Below, piece by piece: positions 6,091-6,151 of a stretch of 6,151 nt of DNA. Within the stretch, counting starts at the first letter, position 1. Each line of letters begins with the position of its first letter. The notes below the pieces were generated by a model. That model searched no databases. It was given only the letters and a program-made list of their open reading frames with translations, and was not told the DNA's origin. Source of the DNA: an uncultured Capnocytophaga sp. (GTDB lineage Bacteria > Bacteroidota > Bacteroidia > Flavobacteriales > Flavobacteriaceae); contig CAJZFM010000135.1 in assembly GCA_915070235.1 (NCBI GenBank), positions 1-6,151 on the forward strand, in the 5' to 3' direction. The position numbers and the translations under genes were made by a program.

Positions 6091-6151
6091 ATGAAAAAAT
6101 ATTTTTATTACATAATAGCTGCTTGTTTTCTTTTTACATTCTGTTCAAAGG
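6091..6151 (+). CDS. Small lipoprotein N-terminus, partner of the right C10 protease (cut by window edge)
   Basis: The ATG at 6091 is 2 nt after the stop of the right protease and opens 20 complete codons before the window ends. They encode MKKYFYYIIA, then a hydrophobic stretch ending in LFTFC, with Cys18 the likely lipidated residue, followed by Ser-Lys. The basic start, hydrophobic core and terminal cysteine form a signal peptidase II signal. The opening MKK(H/Y)FY resembles the lipoprotein behind the left protease, but too little is visible to call them homologous. The spacing implies co-transcription with the protease. Confidence 0.65.
   Translation, partial: MKKYFYYIIAACFLFTFCSK

Overview
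The window looks like a chromosomal segment of a Bacteroidota, most likely a Flavobacteriia member such as Capnocytophaga. Four observations point there: AT-rich intergenic DNA, TAnnTTTG-type -7 promoter boxes in front of all three complete genes, no purine-rich Shine-Dalgarno sequences, and lipoproteins whose +1 cysteine is followed by a charged K/D/E cluster like the surface lipoprotein export signal described in Capnocytophaga. The genus is inference; the phylum is fairly secure.

Layout, left to right. Positions 1-179 (minus) hold the N-terminal part of a small lipoprotein that runs off the window. Positions 183-1745 (minus) encode a complete C10-family (streptopain/SpeB-like) cysteine protease made as a lipoprotein, with its own promoter at 1789-1820. 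A strong intrinsic terminator at 1949-1977 closes the next gene, maeB (2024-4309, minus), a full-length malic enzyme with a C-terminal phosphotransacetylase-like domain. A 324-bp AT-rich divergent region (4310-4633) carries the maeB promoter, a palindrome near its predicted transcription start, a degenerate heptamer repeat, and a promoter for the rightward gene. Positions 4634-6088 (plus) encode a second C10 lipoprotein protease, a paralogue of the first. Two bases after it, at 6091, a second small lipoprotein starts and runs off the right edge.

The main point of interest is symmetry. Two paralogous modules, each a surface-type C10 protease followed within 2-3 bp by a small lipoprotein, lie on either side of the housekeeping gene maeB and are transcribed away from it. 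In other bacteria C10 proteases are often paired with small inhibitor proteins (Spi in streptococci, staphostatin-like Bfi/Bti proteins in Bacteroides). The partner lipoproteins here are therefore candidate cognate inhibitors or protease partners, although their sequences are cut off and this cannot be tested in the window. maeB is visibly richer in G+C than the modules around it and has no evident functional link to them.
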